Source of the DNA: Sabulicella rubraurantiaca
GTDB taxonomy: Bacteria; Pseudomonadota; Alphaproteobacteria; Acetobacterales; Acetobacteraceae
Direction of reading: 5' to 3'
Assembly: GCF_017355885.1 (NCBI RefSeq)
Contig: NZ_JAFEUU010000007.1
Span: forward strand, 162,053-226,052
DNA length: 64,000 bases
Shown here one piece after another: positions 43,133 through 53,146 of this stretch (position 1 is its first letter; each line of letters begins with the position of its first letter). The notes beneath the pieces were generated by a model. The model searched no databases, was not told the DNA's origin, and saw only the letters and a program-made list of their open reading frames with translations. The translations under genes and the position numbers were made by a program.

Positions 43133-43963
43133 ATGCAGATGACGGAATCCCTGGCGGCGACGGTGTTCCTGGGCCGCGCCGGCGACCGCAACCGGCGCGG
43201 CATGGCGGGGGCGGCGAAGCTCTCCGCCGCACTGTCCAGCCATCTCGGAGTCGGCGCGGTGGCGGTGGGCGAGCCCTTGCCGCCGGTCGAGGGCGGCTGG
43301 GAGGCGCAGCTGACGGCGGCGCGCCCAGGCCTCCTCAAGCTGCGCGACAGGCTGGCGGCCAAGCTGGCGACCGGCGCGCCGAGCCTGACGGTCGCCGGGC
43401 GCTGCGCCGCCTCGCTCGCGACCCTGCCGGCGGTGGCGAAGGCGCGGCCGGCCCTCGCCATCGCCTGGTTCGATGCCCATGCCGACCTGAACGAGCCGAA
43501 GACGACGGCAACCGGCTATCTCGGTGGCATGGTGCTGACCGGCGCTGCCGGATTGTGGGATTCCGGCCTCGGCGCGGGGCTCGACCTGTCGCGTGTCGTG
43601 CTGGCCGGGGTGCGCGACATCGATCCGCCCGAGCGCGCGGTGATCGAGCAATACGGCATCCGTCATGTCCCGCCGGGACCAAACTTCCCCGCGAGGCTGC
43701 GTGAGGCGCTGGCAGGACGCCCGGCCTATTTGCATGTGGATTGCGACGTGCTGGAGCCTGGGCAGGTTCCGAGCGAGTACACGGTGCCCGGGGGCATCAG
43801 CTTGGACACGCTGCACCATTCCTGCGCCGTGCTGGCCGAAGCCGGACTGGGCGGCATCGAGCTCGCGGAGTTCGAGGCGGAATGGCCCGATGAGCGCCCT
43901 GGCGACCCGGCCTCCTTGCTAGCCGCGCTGGAGCCGGCGCTGCAGGCCTTGCGCCGCGCATGA
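43133..43963 (+). CDS. Arginase/ureohydrolase-like protein with altered metal motifs
   Basis: 276 residues. The alpha/beta arginase fold is indicated by WFDAHADLNEP (second metal motif, DAHxD intact) and HVDCDVLEPGQVP (third motif, D-x-D-x-x-D/E-P with Glu for the last Asp). The first motif, normally GGDHS, reads AGRCAAS, so the first metal-ligand His is Cys and the Asp is Arg. The usual loop ligand after NEP is also non-His (GYLGGM). It may bind one metal, use Cys, or be a non-catalytic homologue. ATG 43133 is preferred; ATG 43139 also possible. It could act on a guanidino or related nitrogen compound near the amidase, but this is only context. Confidence 0.75.
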   Translation: MQMTESLAATVFLGRAGDRNRRGMAGAAKLSAALSSHLGVGAVAVGEPLPPVEGGWEAQLTAARPGLLKLRDRLAAKLATGAPSLTVAGRCAASLATLPAVAKARPALAIAWFDAHADLNEPKTTATGYLGGMVLTGAAGLWDSGLGAGLDLSRVVLAGVRDIDPPERAVIEQYGIRHVPPGPNFPARLREALAGRPAYLHVDCDVLEPGQVPSEYTVPGGISLDTLHHSCAVLAEAGLGGIELAEFEAEWPDERPGDPASLLAALEPALQALRRA

Positions 43964-43969
43964 AAAAGC

Positions 43970-43993
43970 GCCCCGCGAGTCGCCTCGCGGGGC
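43970..43993 (-). terminator. Intrinsic terminator after amtB
   Basis: Reading in the minus direction: GCCCCGCGAG (43970-43979) pairs with CTCGCGGGGC (43984-43993) around a 4-base loop, followed by TTTTT. Located 23 bases after the amtB stop and just after the convergent arginase-like stop. Confidence 0.85.
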
Positions 43994-44016
43994 CGGTTCC
44001 GGTCCGGGAGGGACGG

Positions 44017-45345
44017 TCAGGCGATGCGCTCGCCGTGCTGGGTCACGTCGAGGCCCTCGCGCTCCTCCTCCTCGCTCACCCGCAGCCCGACGATCGCGTC
44101 CACGATCTTGAGCAGGATGAAGCTGGCGATCGCGGTGAAGACGAACACCGCAACGACCGCGTAGATCTGGATCAAGAACTGGTCGAGGCTGCCCGAGACA
44201 CCCTCCGGCGCGGCCGTGGTGGCCGAGAGCGGGCCATAGGCGAAGACGCCGGTGAGCAGCGCGCCCAGGACGCCGCAGACGCCGTGCACGCCGAAGGCGT
44301 CCAGGCTGTCGTCGTAGCCGAGCCAGTGCTTCAGCGCCGTGGCGCCCCAGAAGCCGGACAGGCCGGCGGCGAAGCCAATGATCAGCGCCGGGCCGGGCAG
44401 CACGAAGCCGGCGGCCGGGGTGATGGCAACGAGGCCGGCGACAGCGCCCGACACCGCGCCCAGCACGGAGGGCTTGCCCTTGATCATCCACTCGGCGGCG
44501 AGCCAGCCGAGCACGGCGGCGGCGGCGGCGGCATGCGTCACCAGCAGCGCCATGCCGGCACGCCCGCCCGCGGCCACGGCGGAGCCGGCATTGAAGCCGA
44601 ACCAGCCCACCCAGAGCATGGCGGCGCCGATCACCGCGTAGGTGAGGTTATAGGGCGCCATGTTGTCATTGCCGTAGCCCAGCCGTTTGCCGAGCACGAG
44701 CGCGCCCACGAGCCCCGCGACGCCGGCATTGATGTGCACCACCGTGCCGCCCGCAAAATCCAGCGCGCCCAGGCCGAAGATCCAGCCATTCGGATGCCAC
44801 ACCCAGTGAGCGACGGGCGAGTAGACCAGCAGCGACCACAGCAGGGTGAAGAGCAGCAGCGCCGAGAACCTCATCCGGTCCGCAAGCGCGCCGGTGATCA
44901 GTGCCGGGGTGATGATGGCGAAGGTCATCTGGAACATAATGAAGACGGTTTCGGGGATGGTCATCGCCACCGCGGCATCGCCGCTGCCCAGGCTGAAGGG
45001 CTGGTCCCAGGTGAGCGCCACGCCGGAGAGCAGGAACTTCGACAGGTCGCCGATCCAGGCATTGCCCTCGCCGAAGGCGAGCGAGTAGCCGGCGACGACC
45101 CACAGCACCGACACCAGGGCGCAGACGGTGAAGGACTGCGCCAGCGTCGCCAGCACGTTCTTCTTGCGGACCATGCCCGCATAGAAGAGCGCGAGGCCGG
45201 GAATGGTCATCATCAGGACCAGGGCGGTGGAGGTGAGCATCCAGGCCGTATCGCCCGTGTCCACCGTGGCGCCCTGGGCCCAGGCGGGCAGGGCGAGGGA
45301 AGCGAGCGGCGCGGCCAGCAGGCCGGCGCGCGTCATCTGCGTCAT
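44017..45345 (-). CDS. amtB: Ammonium transporter
   Basis: 442 residues with a cleavable signal (LLAAPLASLALPAWAQG) and eleven membrane helices. Trimeric ammonia channel. Conserved AmtB elements include AGMVRKKNVLATLAQSF, GGTVVHINAGVAGLVGA and DAFGVHGVCGVLGALLTGVFA, whose histidines belong to the twin-His pore site. ATG 45345 has GGGAG 10 bases upstream; an alternative TTG 45378 would overlap glnK. It lies 29 bases after glnK, the conserved glnK-amtB pair, so GlnK probably plugs the channel when nitrogen is plentiful. Confidence 0.97.
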   Translation of the reverse strand: MTQMTRAGLLAAPLASLALPAWAQGATVDTGDTAWMLTSTALVLMMTIPGLALFYAGMVRKKNVLATLAQSFTVCALVSVLWVVAGYSLAFGEGNAWIGDLSKFLLSGVALTWDQPFSLGSGDAAVAMTIPETVFIMFQMTFAIITPALITGALADRMRFSALLLFTLLWSLLVYSPVAHWVWHPNGWIFGLGALDFAGGTVVHINAGVAGLVGALVLGKRLGYGNDNMAPYNLTYAVIGAAMLWVGWFGFNAGSAVAAGGRAGMALLVTHAAAAAAVLGWLAAEWMIKGKPSVLGAVSGAVAGLVAITPAAGFVLPGPALIIGFAAGLSGFWGATALKHWLGYDDSLDAFGVHGVCGVLGALLTGVFAYGPLSATTAAPEGVSGSLDQFLIQIYAVVAVFVFTAIASFILLKIVDAIVGLRVSEEEEREGLDVTQHGERIA

Positions 45346-45374
45346 TGCTGCAAATCTCCCGTGCATTGTCGTTC

Positions 45375-47135
<1,761 letters not shown>

Positions 47136-47143
47136 GCGCCGCG

Positions 47144-47416
47144 TCAGCGGCAGACGCGGCGCTCCACGTAGCGCCAATCCACGATGCGGCCCCAGCGATT
47201 CCGCACCGGCTCGCGGTGCCGCTCGATCCAGCAGCGGGGGCGGCGACGGCGACGGCCTTCCGGGTAATAACCGGGGGGCGGCCCCGGGGGTGGGTCCCAC
47301 TGGGCCAGATCGGCCAGGGGGTCGGGCATGGCCGAGAGCCTGGATGTGTCACCAACCGCTGCATGCGCCCCCGCGGGGGCTAGCAGCAGTGCCATGAGAA
47401 ATCCGCGTCGCTTCAT
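47144..47416 (-). CDS. Small secreted basic protein
   Basis: 90 residues. Signal sequence MKRRGFLMALLLAPAGAHAA with a twin-Arg-like start (KRRGFL) and cleavage after AHA. The mature part is rich in Pro, Arg and Gly (PPGPPPGYYPEGRRRRRPR) and ends with two cysteines-containing blocks (RCWIERH, ERRVCR). It resembles short alphaproteobacterial exported proteins of unknown role. Convergent with the UbiH-type gene, 8 bases apart. Confidence 0.7.
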   Translation of the reverse strand: MKRRGFLMALLLAPAGAHAAVGDTSRLSAMPDPLADLAQWDPPPGPPPGYYPEGRRRRRPRCWIERHREPVRNRWGRIVDWRYVERRVCR

Positions 47417-47457
47417 GCGGAGGGAACGTGCCAGCGACGGGAAAGGTTTAGCGCTTT

Positions 47458-47829
47458 TTATCCTCGGCGCGCAGGTTCCCGCGACAAGCCCTTGAAGGCC
47501 AAGGCCTGCTCGTACTCGGCCCAGAGTTCGGCCTGGCGCTCGCCCAGTTCGCGCAGATAGGCCCAGGAGTAGATGCCCGAGTCGTGCAGATCGTCGAAGG
47601 CGATGCGCACGGCGTAGTGACCGACCGGCTCGATCCGCATGATGCCGACATGGCGCCGCCCGGCGATGATCGCCTTCTGCCCCGGGCCATGCCCCTGCAC
47701 CTCGGCCGAGGGGCTTTCCACGCGCAGCAACTCGGCGGGCAAGGAGAAGCGGGCGCCGTCGGAGAAGGCGACGTCCAGCACCTTATCCTCGCGGCGGTAG
47801 CGCAGTTCCGTGACGGTGGCGTTGGGCAT
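47458..47829 (-). CDS. DUF971 domain-containing protein
   Basis: 123 residues with ELRYRREDKVLDVAFSDG and FDDLHDSGIYSWAYLRELGE, the family signature shared with the N-terminal domain of gamma-butyrobetaine hydroxylase. DUF971 proteins are small iron-sulfur or scaffold-related proteins of uncertain role. Starts at 47829 and overlaps the Trm112 stop (TGATG). Confidence 0.85.
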   Translation of the reverse strand: MPNATVTELRYRREDKVLDVAFSDGARFSLPAELLRVESPSAEVQGHGPGQKAIIAGRRHVGIMRIEPVGHYAVRIAFDDLHDSGIYSWAYLRELGERQAELWAEYEQALAFKGLSREPARRG

Positions 47830-48017
47830 CAGCCCTCGATCTTGCGGGCCTGGTCCGGCAGCATGATGGGGATGCCGTCCCGGACGGGATAGGCGAGGCC
47901 GGCCTTGTCGCTCACCAGTTCGCCTCGCTCGCGGTCGTAGCGCAGCGGGCCCTTGGTCAGCGGGCAAACCAGGATCTCGAGGAGCTTCGGGTCCACGGGG
48001 GCGGCGTTGTCCGTCAT
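47829..48017 (-). CDS. Trm112 family protein
   Basis: 62 residues, the usual Trm112/YcaR length. Zinc-ribbon-like remnant [16 protein letters not shown] and [18 protein letters not shown] motif. In eukaryotes Trm112 activates methyltransferases; bacterial members are small accessory proteins. Here the second cysteine pair is absent, as in many bacterial forms. It lies 10 bases downstream of the LON-domain gene and overlaps the DUF971 start, so the three may be co-translated. Confidence 0.92.
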   Translation of the reverse strand: MTDNAAPVDPKLLEILVCPLTKGPLRYDRERGELVSDKAGLAYPVRDGIPIMLPDQARKIEG

Positions 48018-48027
48018 GGCGGACAAA

Positions 48028-48693
48028 CTAGCTTGGGAGGCCAGTCGGCGGAAGGTCGCCGCCGTCATGGACCGCCATGCGCAGCAGGGTGGCGAGGGTC
48101 CCCGCCCGCTCGGGCAGCGTGTCCGCCTCCAGCAGCGCCTGCTTCTCCGCCACGGTGAAGGGGCAGACCATGCAGAGCGTTGTGACGAGGGCAGCGTCGC
48201 TCAGCGCCTCGATCGCCTCCCAGTTCACCTCCATGCCCCGCCCCGCAAAATAGGGTCGCAGCGCCGTCATGATCTCCGTGCGCGGAACGGGAAGGGTCTC
48301 GGGCTCCAGGTCGGCCAGGAAGGGGGCGTAGTCGGCACGGATGCGGCGATAGCCGCGCCGCATCGCAAGCTCCTCCACCACGCGGAAGCGAGCGACACCG
48401 GTCAGGGTGATGAGGAAGCGCCCATCATCCGTCTCCGCGAAGGAGGACAGGCGACCGAGGCAGCCGACGGAGAAGATCTGCGGCCCGCCATCGGGGCGTT
48501 TCGGCCTAGCCGGGTCCCCCTGGATCATGCCCAGCATCCGGCCATGGGCCAGCGCATCTTCCGTCATGGCGAGGTAGCGCGGTTCGAAGATGTTCAGCGG
48601 CAACCGCCCCCAGGGAAGGAGCAGGGCGCCCGAGAGCGGGAAGATCGCGATCTCCTCGGGCAGCGCCTCCGGCTGGGGGTGGAAGGGACTCAC
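48028..48693 (-). CDS. LON substrate-binding domain protein
   Basis: 221 residues. Only the N-terminal domain of Lon is present ([26 protein letters not shown] near residue 15, cited as [10 protein letters not shown], then [10 protein letters not shown] and a helical C-terminus); the AAA and protease parts are missing. Such stand-alone LAN-type proteins are common in alphaproteobacteria and may bind substrates or regulate proteolysis. Overlaps the thioredoxin-TPR gene by 4 bases (ATGA). Confidence 0.9.
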   Translation of the reverse strand: MSPFHPQPEALPEEIAIFPLSGALLLPWGRLPLNIFEPRYLAMTEDALAHGRMLGMIQGDPARPKRPDGGPQIFSVGCLGRLSSFAETDDGRFLITLTGVARFRVVEELAMRRGYRRIRADYAPFLADLEPETLPVPRTEIMTALRPYFAGRGMEVNWEAIEALSDAALVTTLCMVCPFTVAEKQALLEADTLPERAGTLATLLRMAVHDGGDLPPTGLPS

Positions 48694-49607
48694 CGGAACA
48701 GCAAGGCGGACAATCCCCGCCGGGCCTTCAACGTTGCGGGATCGTCGAAGCCCCAGGCCTCGAAGAATTTGAGGAGCTGCTTGCGCGCCGCCTCCTCGTT
48801 CCAGGTTCGGTCGCGCTTGATCGCCTCCAGCAGCTGCTCCGCCGCTTCCCCGCGCTTCTCCATGGCATTCAGCGCCACCGCCAGGTCGATCCGCGCCTCG
48901 TGGTCATCCGGGTTGGCGGCGAGGCGCTGCTCGAACTGACCAAGCTTGCCTTGCGCCTCGCGCCCCTGCGCCGCCAGCTCGATCGCGGAGCGCACGGAGA
49001 CGATCTCGGCGTGGTCGCGCACCTTCTCGGGAAGGTTGTCGAGCATGTGACGCGCCTGCTCCTCCTCGTCGAGCAGGAGGAGGCAGCGGGCCAGCCCGGC
49101 CAGCGCCTCGGCGTTCTCGGGCTCCTGCTGCGCCAAGCTGGCGAAGAGTTCGAGGGCGGCGGCCGGCTCGTTGTTCTCCAGCAGCGCCTTCGCCTCGGCG
49201 AGGATGTCGGCACCGGGCATCTGGCCGCCGGCCATCTTCAGGATGCCCTCGATGAAGCGCTTCAGCTCGCCTTCGGGCAGGGCGCCCTGGAAGAGGTCGG
49301 CCACCTGGCCCTTCACGAAGGCCACGACGGTGGGAACGGATTGCAGCGGCAGCCCCATCTGCGCCAGCTGCGCGACAAGCTGCTGGTTCTTGTCGATGTC
49401 GATCTTCACGAGGCGCACGCGGCCCTGCGCGGCACGCACGACCTTCTCCAGCGCGGGCGTCAGCGTCTTGCAGGGGCCGCACCAGGTTGCCCAGAAATCC
49501 ACCAGCACCGGGACCTCGCGCGAGGCCTCGATGACGTCCTTCATGAAGGTGCGCTGGTCACCGTCCTTGATGGGATCGCTGCCGGGGCTGTCGAGGAGGA
49601 TTTCCAT
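48690..49607 (-). CDS. Thioredoxin-TPR chaperone (YbbN/CnoX-like)
   Basis: 305 residues. N-terminal thioredoxin domain with an intact WCGPC redox site (DFWATWCGPCKTL, about residues 33-45) and cis-Pro in SVPTVVAF; C-terminal tetratricopeptide-like helices (ALAGLARCLLLLDEEEQARH). E. coli CnoX lacks a proper CxxC, while forms with CxxC keep oxidoreductase activity, so this protein may act as both redox enzyme and holdase. ATG 49607 is preferred to the longer frame at 49652. Confidence 0.9.
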   Translation of the reverse strand: MEILLDSPGSDPIKDGDQRTFMKDVIEASREVPVLVDFWATWCGPCKTLTPALEKVVRAAQGRVRLVKIDIDKNQQLVAQLAQMGLPLQSVPTVVAFVKGQVADLFQGALPEGELKRFIEGILKMAGGQMPGADILAEAKALLENNEPAAALELFASLAQQEPENAEALAGLARCLLLLDEEEQARHMLDNLPEKVRDHAEIVSVRSAIELAAQGREAQGKLGQFEQRLAANPDDHEARIDLAVALNAMEKRGEAAEQLLEAIKRDRTWNEEAARKQLLKFFEAWGFDDPATLKARRGLSALLFR

Positions 49608-49673
49608 GGTCGGTCCTGTCCTGGCGTTCGGTAGATGTTGCGGCCAAGACATAAGGCAAGGAGGCGCGCTTCG

Positions 49674-51539
49674 TTACCCCCCGGAAAGCCGTGCCTCGAT
49701 CACTTCGCGGAACAGACGGGCGGGCAGGGTGCCGCCGCGCACATCCTCCATGGGCTGATTGCGGTCATTGCCCATCCAGATACCGATGGCGACGGTTCCG
49801 CCCGGCAGGGCGGCGTAGCCGATGAACCAGGCATCCTTGTAATCCTGCGTCGTGCCGGTCTTTCCTCCGGTGACGATGCCCGGCACCGCCGCGGCGCGCC
49901 CCGTGCCGCGCGCAGTGACGGCCTGCATCATCCGCCGCATCTGCGCCGCCGTCCCTGCATCCACCACCTGCGGCATGGCCGGCATGGCGAGGTTCACCCC
50001 CTCGATCCGCGCCATGCCATAGGGCGTGACGCGGCGCCCGCCATTGGCCAGGGCGGCGAAGGCGGCCGTCATGTCGAGGAGCGTCGCCTCACCGGTGCCG
50101 AGCACCACGGAGGCATCGCGTCCGAATCGCCCCTCGACGCCCAGGCGGTGCGCCGCTTCCGCCACCGCGCGCGGTCCGCCGCCCTGCTGCATGACCCGCA
50201 CGGCGGCGGTGTTCACCGAATGGGCGAAGGCGTCCTCCAGCGTGATCGAGCCGCGCGTGCGCCAGTGCCCGTTGGAGGGCGACCAGCCGCCCATCCGCAG
50301 CGGCCCGTCCGCGACCGCGTCGCCCGGCGAGGCCCCGCGCTCCAGCGCCGCGAGGAAGGCGAAGGCCTTGAAGGTCGAGCCGGGCTGGCGCCGCGCATCG
50401 GTGGCGCGGTTGAAGGGGGAAAGCCGGAAGTCGCGCCCGCCCGCCATGGCTCGCACCGCGCCGGATTCGACGTCCAGCACCACCACTGCACCCTGACCCA
50501 CCCGCGCCGCTGCCCCCTCGCGGTCCAGCAGCGCGGCGAGGCGCGTTTCGACCGCCTGCTGCCAGCGCCGGTCGAGCGTGGTGCGGATCACGAGGTCCCG
50601 GCTGTCGGGGAACTTGGTCGGCACGTCCTCGAAGATCCAGTCGGCGAACCACCCGCCATTGCGCGAGGGCCGCGGCGGGATCTGCATCTCCTCGATCGCC
50701 GCTTCCATCTGGGCATCGGTGATGGCGCCGGTGTCGCGCATCGCAATCAGCACGTCGCGCCCCCGCGCCATGGCGCCATCGGGGTTGGAGCGTGGGTTGT
50801 GGCGGGAAGGGGCCTGGGGAAGCCCGGCCAGGATCGCTGCCTGGGGCAGCGTCACCCGCCGCGCCGAGACGCCGAAATATACCCGCGCCGCCGCATCCAC
50901 CCCCCACGCGCCCGCGCCGAGGTAGACGCGGTTCAGGTAGATTTCCAGCAACTGGTCCTTGCTGAAGCGACTCTCCAGCCACAGCGCCATGAGAGCTTCC
51001 TGCACCTTGCGCCGGAAGGAGCGCTCGGAAGACAGGAACAGGTTCTTGGCCAATTGCTGCGTGAGGGTGGAGCCGCCCTGCACTACGTCGCCCTCGGAGA
51101 AGTTGCGGTAGAGCGCACGGGCGATGCCCACCGGGTCCAGGCCGAAATGATCGCGGAAGCGGCGGTCCTCGATGGCGAGGATGGCGGCGGGCAGGTGGCG
51201 CGGCATGTCGCGCAGCCGCAGCGTCTCGCCATACAAATCGCCCTGGGTCGCCAGCATATTCCCGTCGCTGCTTTGCAGCGTGACGGAAGGGCGGCGCTGC
51301 CGCGCCAGCGCCTCGTCGGCGCGCGGCATGTCCCAGGTGAAGAAGAGCAGCACGGCGGCCAGGGCCAGCCCGCCCCAGATGGCCACCAGCACGGCGAGCC
51401 GCAGCAGCCGCAGGCCGAGGCTCCGGCGCGCGGGGCGGGCAGGGCGGGTTACTGGCCCGCTCGGGGGGTGCGACGGCTTGGGGGGCGACCGGCGCGCAGC
51501 GGCCTCGGAGCGCAGCCGGGCGGCCGCGACGCGTGGCAT
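49674..51539 (-). CDS. Penicillin-binding protein 1A family (bifunctional transglycosylase/transpeptidase)
   Basis: 621 residues, short for PBP1A (about 700-850), with no OB or extra loop domain. Cytoplasmic Arg/Pro-rich tail, membrane helix about 42-66. Glycosyltransferase 51 motifs EDRRFRDHFGLDP and GGSTLTQQLAKNLFLS; transpeptidase SxxK (STFKA), SxN (SVNTAA) and KTGTTQDYKDAW. Makes glycan strands and crosslinks in the periplasm. The start at 51539 lies 100 bases from the divergent TetR gene. A longer start is possible but the extra sequence overlaps TetR. Confidence 0.9.
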   Translation of the reverse strand: MPRVAAARLRSEAAARRSPPKPSHPPSGPVTRPARPARRSLGLRLLRLAVLVAIWGGLALAAVLLFFTWDMPRADEALARQRRPSVTLQSSDGNMLATQGDLYGETLRLRDMPRHLPAAILAIEDRRFRDHFGLDPVGIARALYRNFSEGDVVQGGSTLTQQLAKNLFLSSERSFRRKVQEALMALWLESRFSKDQLLEIYLNRVYLGAGAWGVDAAARVYFGVSARRVTLPQAAILAGLPQAPSRHNPRSNPDGAMARGRDVLIAMRDTGAITDAQMEAAIEEMQIPPRPSRNGGWFADWIFEDVPTKFPDSRDLVIRTTLDRRWQQAVETRLAALLDREGAAARVGQGAVVVLDVESGAVRAMAGGRDFRLSPFNRATDARRQPGSTFKAFAFLAALERGASPGDAVADGPLRMGGWSPSNGHWRTRGSITLEDAFAHSVNTAAVRVMQQGGGPRAVAEAAHRLGVEGRFGRDASVVLGTGEATLLDMTAAFAALANGGRRVTPYGMARIEGVNLAMPAMPQVVDAGTAAQMRRMMQAVTARGTGRAAAVPGIVTGGKTGTTQDYKDAWFIGYAALPGGTVAIGIWMGNDRNQPMEDVRGGTLPARLFREVIEARLSGG

Positions 51540-51638
51540 GACGGGAAGGATAGCAGTCCGCCCCGCCTGGGCCAACGCCGTTCCGCATGGGGGGAGGGGG
51601 CCTTTACGGGCGGGCCGGGGCCATGTGCAACTGCTTCC

Positions 51639-52289
51639 ATGGACACGATCGTTGAGTTGCTGGAACTGGATGAAGGGGGCGAGCCGCCCCAGGGGCGCAT
51701 CCTTCAGATCTTCGACGTGGCCTGCCGCCTCTTCGCCCAGCGCGGCTTCGACGGCGTGTCCATGCGCGACATCGCGACGGAATGCGGCGTCTCCAAGGCC
51801 ACGCTGTATCACTACTTTCCCGACAAGGACTCGATCCTGCGGCCGCTCGCGATGGGCACCACCCGGTCGCTCTTCCAGCACGTGGCGAAGCACGACGATC
51901 CCGCCGCGACCCCCCTCGTCCGGCTGCGCTCCTTCCTGGTGGAGACGGCGCGCTTCTTCGAGCGCTTCCGCTGGGCCTGGATCGCCGGGTCCACCGCCTT
52001 CTGGAGTGATCCCAAGACCCGCGCCCGGAAGGAGCGCATCGCCTGGCGCGACCGCTACGAGCAATTGCTGCGCGAGATCCTGCAGGCCGGGATCGAGGCC
52101 GGCGACCTGCGCGAGATGGATGTGCGGATCGCGGGGCGCTTCGTCCTCGGCTCGATCAACTGGATGCCGCGCTGGTACGACCCGGCCGGGCCGCTTTCCG
52201 CCGCCGAGATCGCGGACAGCTTCTGCGGCATGATCATCGATGGGCTGCGCGCCCCGGCGGCGGTACGGCGCAAGGCGGCGCCCGGCTGA
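51639..52289 (+). CDS. TetR-family transcriptional regulator
   Basis: 216 residues. Helix-turn-helix RDIATECGVSKATLYHYFPD (about 46-65) is standard TetR; the C-terminal half is a ligand-binding domain with a TetR_C-like RFVLGSINWMPRWYDP. It precedes the acyl-CoA operon on the same strand, with a palindromic site between them, so it probably represses that operon and is released by an acyl-CoA or related ligand. Confidence 0.92.
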   Translation: MDTIVELLELDEGGEPPQGRILQIFDVACRLFAQRGFDGVSMRDIATECGVSKATLYHYFPDKDSILRPLAMGTTRSLFQHVAKHDDPAATPLVRLRSFLVETARFFERFRWAWIAGSTAFWSDPKTRARKERIAWRDRYEQLLREILQAGIEAGDLREMDVRIAGRFVLGSINWMPRWYDPAGPLSAAEIADSFCGMIIDGLRAPAAVRRKAAPG

Positions 52290-52327
52290 CCCCCGTCTTG
52301 CGGCGGCCCCGCGCCGCGCCTAGTCTC

Positions 52328-52343
52328 CCGACCGAACGGTCGG
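52328..52343 (+). promoter_or_regulatory. TetR operator-like palindrome
   Basis: CCGACCG-AA-CGGTCGG, a perfect 7-base inverted repeat with 2-base spacer, 38 bases after the TetR stop and 32 bases before the enoyl-CoA hydratase ATG. Further CGGTCGG repeats follow (to 52347). This is the typical TetR/AcrR-type operator form of half sites CCGACCG. Autoregulation or control of the downstream operon is inferred. Confidence 0.6.
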
Positions 52344-52374
52344 TCGGTTGGCCGCCGCAAAGGGAAGGAAGCCC

Positions 52375-53145
52375 ATGTCGTCGGATGTCGTGACCCTGGA
52401 GGTGGCGGACCACATCGCCGTCGCCACGCTGAACCGCCCCCCCGTCAACGCCGTGAACGCCGAGATGCGCGACCGGCTGATCGAGATCTTCGACGAGGCG
52501 ACGGACCGCGACGACATCCGCGTCGTCGTGCTGACGGCACAGGGCAAGGTGTTCTGCGCCGGCGCTGACCTCAAGCAGCGTCCCGACCCGAGGGTGCCCG
52601 GCCAGTACTGGCGCCACAACCGCGTGACGCGCGAGACGGGCAATGCCATGCGCGAATGCGCGAAGCCCATCATCTGCGCGGTGAACGGCGCGGCGCTAGG
52701 CGCCGGCTTCGGGCTCATGGCTTCCTCCGATATCATGATGGCTTCGGAGAACGCGGTGTTCGGCATGCCGGAGATCGACGTGGGGCTCGCGGGCGGCGCG
52801 GCGATGATCCGCGAGTTGTTCGGCAAGTCCTGGACACGGCGGCTGATGTTCACCGGCGACCGAATCCCGGCCGCGGAGCTGTATCGCCTCGGCGTGATCG
52901 ACTCCGTCTGGCCGGAGAACGAGCTCCTGCCCGAGGCGATGAAGATGGCGGCGCGCATCGCCTCCAAGAGCCCGCTGGGCATCAAGTATGCCAAGAACAG
53001 CTGCAACTTCGTCGAGCTGATGCCGCCGCGCGACGCCTACCGCTTCGAGCAGAACTTCACCTACGAGCTGTCCAAGACGGAGGACGCGAAGGAGGCGCGG
53101 ATGGCGCAGCTGGAAAAGCGCAAGCCCGTCTTCAAGGGCCGCTGA
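52375..53145 (+). CDS. Enoyl-CoA hydratase/isomerase family protein
   Basis: 256 residues. Crotonase fold: oxyanion-hole strands KVFCAGADLKQRPD and VNGAALGAGFGLMASSDIMMA, with FGMPEIDVGLAGG near the catalytic loop. ATG 52375 follows GGAAGGAAG. It opens the operon behind the TetR operator; acyl-CoA dehydrogenase starts 1 base after its stop (TGAGATGG), so the genes are co-transcribed. Confidence 0.92.
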   Translation: MSSDVVTLEVADHIAVATLNRPPVNAVNAEMRDRLIEIFDEATDRDDIRVVVLTAQGKVFCAGADLKQRPDPRVPGQYWRHNRVTRETGNAMRECAKPIICAVNGAALGAGFGLMASSDIMMASENAVFGMPEIDVGLAGGAAMIRELFGKSWTRRLMFTGDRIPAAELYRLGVIDSVWPENELLPEAMKMAARIASKSPLGIKYAKNSCNFVELMPPRDAYRFEQNFTYELSKTEDAKEARMAQLEKRKPVFKGR

Positions 53146-53146
53146 G

